Shown here one piece after another: positions 59,025 to 64,000 of a stretch of 64,000 bases of DNA (positions are counted from its first letter, which is position 1; the number at the start of each line of letters is the position of its first letter). Source of the stretch: Musa acuminata AAA Group (lineage: Eukaryota > Streptophyta > Magnoliopsida > Zingiberales > Musaceae). The stretch lies in contig NC_088356.1 of the NCBI RefSeq assembly GCF_036884655.1, positions 12,789,001 to 12,853,000 of the forward strand, written 5' to 3'. Both the position numbers and the translations under genes were made by a program. Below the pieces are notes generated by a model, which saw nothing but the letters and a program-made list of their open reading frames with translations, was not told the DNA's origin and made no database searches.

Positions 59025-60614
59025 ATGTTTGACTATTCCTGGCAAAGAATGGAGAGTGATCAGGGAGATCTTGCCGACATAGTCCGCTCCGGCGGGTTTG
59101 CTGGAGCTTCGGGTGCTGCTGAGTTCCCGGTCAGCGACCAGAAACTGCCATCGGAGGCCACGGTCTTGCCCTCGCCCGGGGACAGGATCAACAACTTGGG
59201 AGATCCCTTTGGGTGTCATCGTGATCCTCTCCTCCACAGCGGCGGAGGGCAGATCGAGGTGGCAATAGAGAGTAGCGATGGTGGTGGAGGTGGGATGATC
59301 GTATCCCGCAAGTTGCGGATGAGCGAGGAGATTATAAAGGCATGTGATATCAACCACAGGGCGTTCCGGGTGTCGTCAGGAGGAGCCAAGGGTTCCCCTC
59401 TCCCTCCAAATGCCATCGTGCCAACCGCGGTACTCATCGGGGAGATGACGAAGGCGAGTGATGGTGCAGCGGTAGGATGCTCCGTGGACGATGGTGGTGT
59501 GCGGATCTCATCCACTAGAACGCTCGGCATCAAACGGAGGTTCGACAGCCCATGTATACATTATATAGATAGATATAGATCACTATTTTTGAGAATCTTT
59601 ACTCATCGATTAGCTGCTGCTTATTCCTCGAGAAATATGTTGCTGTTTTCCAACAAGTAATAGGACTTGCTTCTTTATCAGGAAGAACCAAGTGAAAAAG
59701 GTGGTATGCATTCCAGCCCCTACAGCGGCAACCAATAGACACAGCGGAGAGGTTGTTCCTTACGATCTATGGGCTTGGAGGAAGTATGGCCAGAAGCCAA
59801 TCAAGGGCTCTCCTTATCCTAGGTATTTCTTTTTTTCTCATCCTAACATGAAACCCTAAATCATGAGTGTGAGTGTGTGTGTGTGTGTTTGCTTTCAGTC
59901 TATCTAATCTGCTTGCTTTCTGCGTCTTTCCTTACGACGCATTGAAGCATTAACACGGAATGTTTATGATTAGACACGTGATATGACCATCTTTATAACC
60001 GATTGCACGCTCGGTGTAATTAATATTAGTGTTGTGAGTGAAAACTTAGTAGCTGACCGAAGCTGTTGGTTTACCTCAGGGGTTACTACAGGTGCAGTAG
60101 CTCCAAAGGATGCACCGCACGGAAACAAGTGGAGCGCAGCCCTACCAATCCTAACATGTTAGTCATCACCTACACCTCGGAGCACAACCACCCATGGCCG
60201 ACCCAACGCAACTCTCTGGCTGGATCCACAAGATCCCAAGCGTCTAAGAACGCCGCTTCAGCTTCCAAGACCTCCGGCCACGATCTAAAGGAAGACGAGC
60301 CCAAGGAAACGGCCACCGGGTCGGATGCTCTTTTCGTAAAGGGAGAGGTCGCAGAGAAGGGCGTTCATCATCCGGCTGAGGGTGACGAATACGATGGAGC
60401 AGTCGAGCAGAGTTGCAAGCCCGCCGTGATCCCTGCATCGAGCCACCCAGATGACTTCTTCGCAGATCTGGCAGAGCTGGAAACCGACCCGATGAGTCTC
60501 ATCTTCTCGAACGAAACGAAACCGGCGGCGGGTGGAGACGTGGCCTTGGATCCGTCACACATGTTTTATTCGGCAGGAAGGTGGAATGGACGAGCGATGA
60601 ATTGTTCCGATTAA
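59025..60614 (+). CDS. WRKY transcription factor, group IIe (WRKY14/35-like)
   Basis: A nuclear DNA-binding protein that recognises W-boxes (TTGAC). Three coding exons: 59025-59539, 59682-59822 and 60080-60614. They join in phase to 396 residues. The start [20 protein letters not shown] matches the N-terminus of monocot group IIe members I recall, so ATG 59025 is preferred over the internal ATG at 59049. The WRKYGQK heptad is at 204-210. The zinc finger is C224-X5-C230-X23-H254-X-H256. Upstream [11 protein letters not shown] and downstream [11 protein letters not shown] are group IIe hallmarks. The second intron falls at the conserved arginine codon before [11 protein letters not shown], as in most group II genes. 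The acidic, serine-rich C-terminus may be an activation region. Confidence 0.94.
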
Positions 60615-61167
60615 GGTTAGGTTAGCGTTAAATTATGAGTAGGCAAAACAGGTGGGACAAAGCTAAGCTCGTAATCATCTTGACGAGCCTTCCATGGCGT
60701 GCAGGTTGCACGGTTTGAATCTGAATCCTGGGAGCGGAGTGGTATAGGTGTTTTTCTTACGTTTTATTTGACACGAGGGGTCTGTGGATCAAAAAGAGGG
60801 GAAGAGAGAGCATCGGAATGATGGGAGGATAGGACAGAAGGCTGCGGAACACAAGCTTTCGAACTGTTAGTTAGAGCAGGTACATCGTCTGAGCCGTGTC
60901 TGCAAAAAGCCTTTACCTTCTTCTTCTTCTTCCACAGTCTCTTCCTCCACGGTTTGCTCAGAGTTTTACTAGTAATTTAGTAATCAAGATGTGCAAGAGG
61001 AGTCAAACGTTTATTTTGCGATGCCATGTGTTTTTGTGACTCGGAGAATGGTGAGGAGGAGTCAGGAGAAGGAAGAAGGCTACGGCTTTGTGTGTATCCC
61101 ATTTTTAACTCCTCGATGCTCAAGCCAAACGCTTTGGTAGTCCTGCTGAGACCATGAATCAACCCTC

Positions 61168-61201
<34 letters not shown>

Positions 61202-61940
61202 TGTCTTCTTCCATGAATCAACCGATGCGATATGTAGCGTAGCGGCACACAAAATTCCAACCACCTGTTGTCGTACGATGAACATCTCCTCCGTTGGTGA
61301 ATATTAGATGACAGTGGTTGTCGTTTCCACAATTACAAGCAGAAAGAGCAACGATGGATGGATGGATGGATTTCGATTGGATGTGGGTGGGGGGTTTCGA
61401 TCAAGCCAAGAAGAGAAGAGCAATATTAATGACAACATCATACGGATAAAAGGATTCATGATCACGTTATACAAGGCAATATTAATTCCCCCTTCCTCCT
61501 ACATTAATTAAATGTTGGCTCGTTCCACGTAGATGAGCTAATAGGTATGCCATAGCCGGTATTTATTATATGTTCACAAGGCCGCTGCAGCGAATGAATA
61601 ATGTAGCCCACATGTCAACCCCAATAATTTATTTGGTTGATGACAACACCATATGCATCTGATTCATGTCAATTTCACAGCAAATATCGATACAACATGT
61701 TGCTCGAGCGCAGCAGATCTAACTTACAAAAAATAAAAACCAAACTCCATCCCGCAGCTGCATCATCTAATTAATACCCATATCCTGGAACCAAAACATA
61801 TGCAAAATAGTGCTTTATTTAATAAAGGAATCGCTCGCCATGCACTTCCTTTGCCGCATTAGATGTTTATAATACTTGAATATCTTTGAGCAAAAGGTCA
61901 TGCAAAATTGATCAAGAAATCATCTGCATATCATATCAAC
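60615..61940. other. Intergenic between WRKY and CPN60B fragment
   Basis: WRKY 3' flank, a (TC)n tract at 61171-61198 and a TGGA run near 61354-61371. On the minus strand at about 61780 a short GA-TAT-GGG-TAT-TAA after a TTCCAG could encode the GYGY-stop end of chaperonin-60 beta, but the intervening exons are absent. Confidence 0.5.
61171..61198. repeat. (TC)n microsatellite
   Basis: About 14 TC units. Confidence 0.9.
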
Positions 61941-62045
61941 CTTTTTGTTCATCGTTTTCAAGAGTCTCCTTGATGGCATCAACCTTTGCTGCCAGTCTCA
62001 AAAGGGTGCAGCCACCACCAACAACGATACCTTCCTCAACAGCAG
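61941..62045 (-). pseudogene. CPN60B: Single exon of chloroplast chaperonin-60 beta, probably a gene fragment
   Basis: A 105-base open segment on the minus strand, bounded by a TCTTCAG acceptor and an AAAG|GTTGAT donor. It encodes [20 protein letters not shown] followed by [15 protein letters not shown], which is diagnostic of the plastid chaperonin-60 beta (RuBisCO-binding protein) subunit. The next exon in the family (starting VGADIV..RAL) is not found in the 1.3 kb to the left before the WRKY gene. A copia element sits 0.1 kb to the right, inside what would be the preceding intron. Upstream exons may lie outside the window, so the gene could be partial or split. Confidence 0.82.
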
Positions 62046-62165
62046 CTGAAGAATATCACAAAAGGTCAAAAATATTTCTCTTTCATTTCAGTCAGTCATG
62101 CCCCAATTTATGATGGAGATATAAAATAAAATAACTTTTGTATATGAACAAATACTAGCAGGCCA

Positions 62166-62716
62166 TGATATGTAACGGAATTAAATGAAATCACAATAAA
62201 ATAGAACACCAAGATATACGTGAAAAACCCTTTCAATGTGAAGAGTAAAAACCACGGGACAAACTAGAGATAATTCACTATGAGAATAATGAATATACAA
62301 ATCTCAATCTCTTGCCCTAAACCCTAGCAACAATCATAAGAGAACAACTGGGATACAAGGATCACGTCACTGTCCACGATATCTAAAACATCCACAAGTA
62401 ATCACAGTAAGAGTCTACTGTAGATTTGATCTAACCTGAGATAAGAACACTATTAGATGATTGAGAACACTCTCTCTACGTTGTCTTTATTTTCTTCCCT
62501 TTCTTTCTCTTCCTTTTCTGTCTTGTTTTCCTCCTTTTCTTTGGAATCCCGTGGCTATTCCCTTCTCCCACATTGCTGCCCTATTTATGTCTTTTTCTGC
62601 CTCTAAAACGTAACCACCACACCCCCCTAATGTTAATTAGGGTTAGTTTAAGAGGGGGTGAGCTGTGGGCTACCTAAGCCCATTATGGGCTGAATTTGTG
62701 GGCTGCTAACCCAACA
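62166..62716 (-). repeat. 3' LTR of the copia element
   Basis: Starts TGTTGGG immediately after the polypurine tract on the minus strand, about 550 bases long, with a GACATAAATAGGG TATA-like core. The outer boundary near 62166 is tentative. Confidence 0.7.
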
Positions 62717-62758
62717 ACCTCCCCCTTCAGCCCATAAGGGAGGTTGTCCCATGACTCC

Positions 62759-64000
62759 TCAATGTGAAGCCATGCCGATCAACCGTCGGCATATCTCATA
62801 TCTTTCTTTTAGTAAAGTTTTTGTTAATATGTCTACTCCGTTGTCATCTGTATGAATTTTCTGAAGCTGCAACTGCTTCTCTTCAAATACATTTCGAATC
62901 CAGTGGTATCTGACATCTATATGCTTTGACTTGGAATGAAACATTTGGTTCTCACACAAATGGATGACACTTTGACTATCACAATGCACCACATAATTTT
63001 TCTGTTTCAGCCCCAATTCTTGTAAGAATTCTTTCATCCATAACATTTCTTTGCATACCTCTGTAGTAGCAATATATTCTGCTTCTATGATGGAGAGAGC
63101 AATACACCTTTGCAACCTGGATTGCCATGACACAGCTCTCCCCCTGCAAAAGTAAGTACATAACCTGAAGTAGACTTTCTCGTATCTATATCTCTTGCTA
63201 TATCTGCATCTGTGTAACCTGTCAACACATGTGGTCCACCTCCAAAACTTACACAAACCTTAGAGCTCCCTCTGAGATATCTAAAAATCCACTTCACTGC
63301 TACCGAGTGCTCTTTGTCTGGATTTGCAAGAAATCTGCTCGTAACACCAACTGCATATACGATGTCTGGCCTCATACATACCATTGCATATATTAAACTT
63401 CCAACTGTTGAAGCATAAGGAACCTTTTGCATTTTCTCCTTCTCCTCATCACTTAACGGACTCTGTTCTGAGCACAACTTGAAGTGACCTGCAAGAGGAG
63501 AACCAACTAATTTTGCATTGCTTATACTGAATCTTTCCAATACCTTCTCAATGTATTTCTCCTGTGACAACCAAATCTTCTTATTTTTTCTATCACGGGA
63601 AATCTACATACCTAATATTTGTTTTGCTGGCCCCATGTCATTCATTGCAAAAGACTCACTCAGTTCCTTCTTTAATCTGTCAATTTTAGACATATCTTTT
63701 CCAAGAATAAACATGTCATCAACATAAAGTAAGAGAATAATAAAATCCTCACCAAACCATTTGATGTACACACAATGATCTGAAGTCGTTCTTTTGTATT
63801 CATTTTCTATCATAAATGAATCAAACTTTCTGTACCACTCTCTTGGAGCTTGCTTTAGCCCATACAAGCTCTTCTTCAATTTGCAGATAAAGTTCTCTTT
63901 ACCTTTAACTTTGAAGCCTTCTAGTTGCTCCATATAAATTTTCTCCTCCAAATCTCCATGAAGGAAAGCTGTCTTCACATCTAACTGCTCAACCTCCAAG
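62759..64000 (-). pseudogene. Copia pol fragment: reverse transcriptase and RNase H, disrupted
   Basis: Copia motifs in order: QLDVKTAFLHGDLEE, LYGLKQAPREWY and YVDDM of reverse transcriptase, then the QEKYIEKVLERFSI and YTDADIARDIDTRKSTSGY connection region, then RNase H with EAEYIATTE and KHIDVRYHWIRN, ending HTDDNGVDILTKTLLKER. The frame is broken by an in-frame TAG at 63604-63606 just after the LGM codons, and by a small indel near 63137, where the sequence shifts frame. The 5' part lies beyond the window. It cannot encode a full polyprotein as read. Confidence 0.88.

Larger units (their letters stand above)
62166..64000 (-). mobile_element. Ty1/copia LTR retrotransposon, 3' part
   Basis: Minus orientation, running off the right edge. 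From right to left it holds reverse transcriptase, RNase H, a polypurine tract CTGAAGGGGGAGGT (62717-62730) and a 3' LTR. The LTR begins TGTTGGG at 62716 and probably ends near 62166 at ATATCA. It sits beside the chaperonin-60 beta exon, presumably within that gene's intron. The left LTR boundary is a judgement from the CA end; the 5-bp target duplication cannot be checked because the other end is outside the window. Confidence 0.88.

Overview
This is nuclear DNA from a flowering plant: spliced genes with GT-AG introns, plant-only families (XTH, RCD1/SRO, RAV, PLS-DYW PPR, WRKY), a plastid ycf2 fragment inside an intron, and several transposon types. GC-rich, alanine-rich first exons next to AT-rich introns suggest a monocot, possibly of the banana order. 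That placement is inference, since no marker in the window fixes the species.

Layout from left to right. An XTH30-like cell-wall gene (908-2700, minus). A simple-repeat-rich intergenic stretch. A chloroplast DUF760 / UV-B-induced-type gene (5599-11290, minus). An RCD1/SRO1-type stress regulator (13580-16117, minus, with a likely 5' UTR intron reaching about 18.9 kb). Head-to-head with it, an AP2/B3 RAV-like transcription factor (21208-22783, plus). Phosphomevalonate kinase (23593-34418, plus, ten coding exons), whose introns have collected a Harbinger-like element, a non-autonomous hAT element, LINE debris and a plastid ycf2 fragment. Convergent with it, an intronless DYW-type PPR gene (34908-36704, minus). 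The complex I subunit NDUFA12 (39036-51562, minus), whose 10-kb third intron holds a large inverted repeat made of NLR resistance-gene fragments plus a 3.6-kb hAT transposon with a dead transposase. A long gene-free AT-rich region with tandem duplications and a copia-type LTR (about 54.8-58.5 kb). A group IIe WRKY gene (59025-60614, plus). A single exon of chaperonin-60 beta (61941-62045, minus). At the right edge, the 3' end of a Ty1/copia retrotransposon (62166-64000, minus).

The genes do not form a pathway. They are ordinary neighbours covering cell wall, redox and stress signalling, mevalonate metabolism, organelle RNA, respiration and defence transcription. All splice models were built by hand from reading frame, GT/AG (once GC/AG) boundaries and remembered family sequences. 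In each complete gene the exon phases close exactly. No database search was run.

The most interesting structures are the NLR-derived palindrome inside NDUFA12 intron 3, the RAV-like protein with four tandem GLGL-KRK repeats between its B3 domain and its RLFGV motif, the PPR protein whose DYW domain has lost deaminase residues, and the matched pair of autonomous-type and deleted hAT elements.
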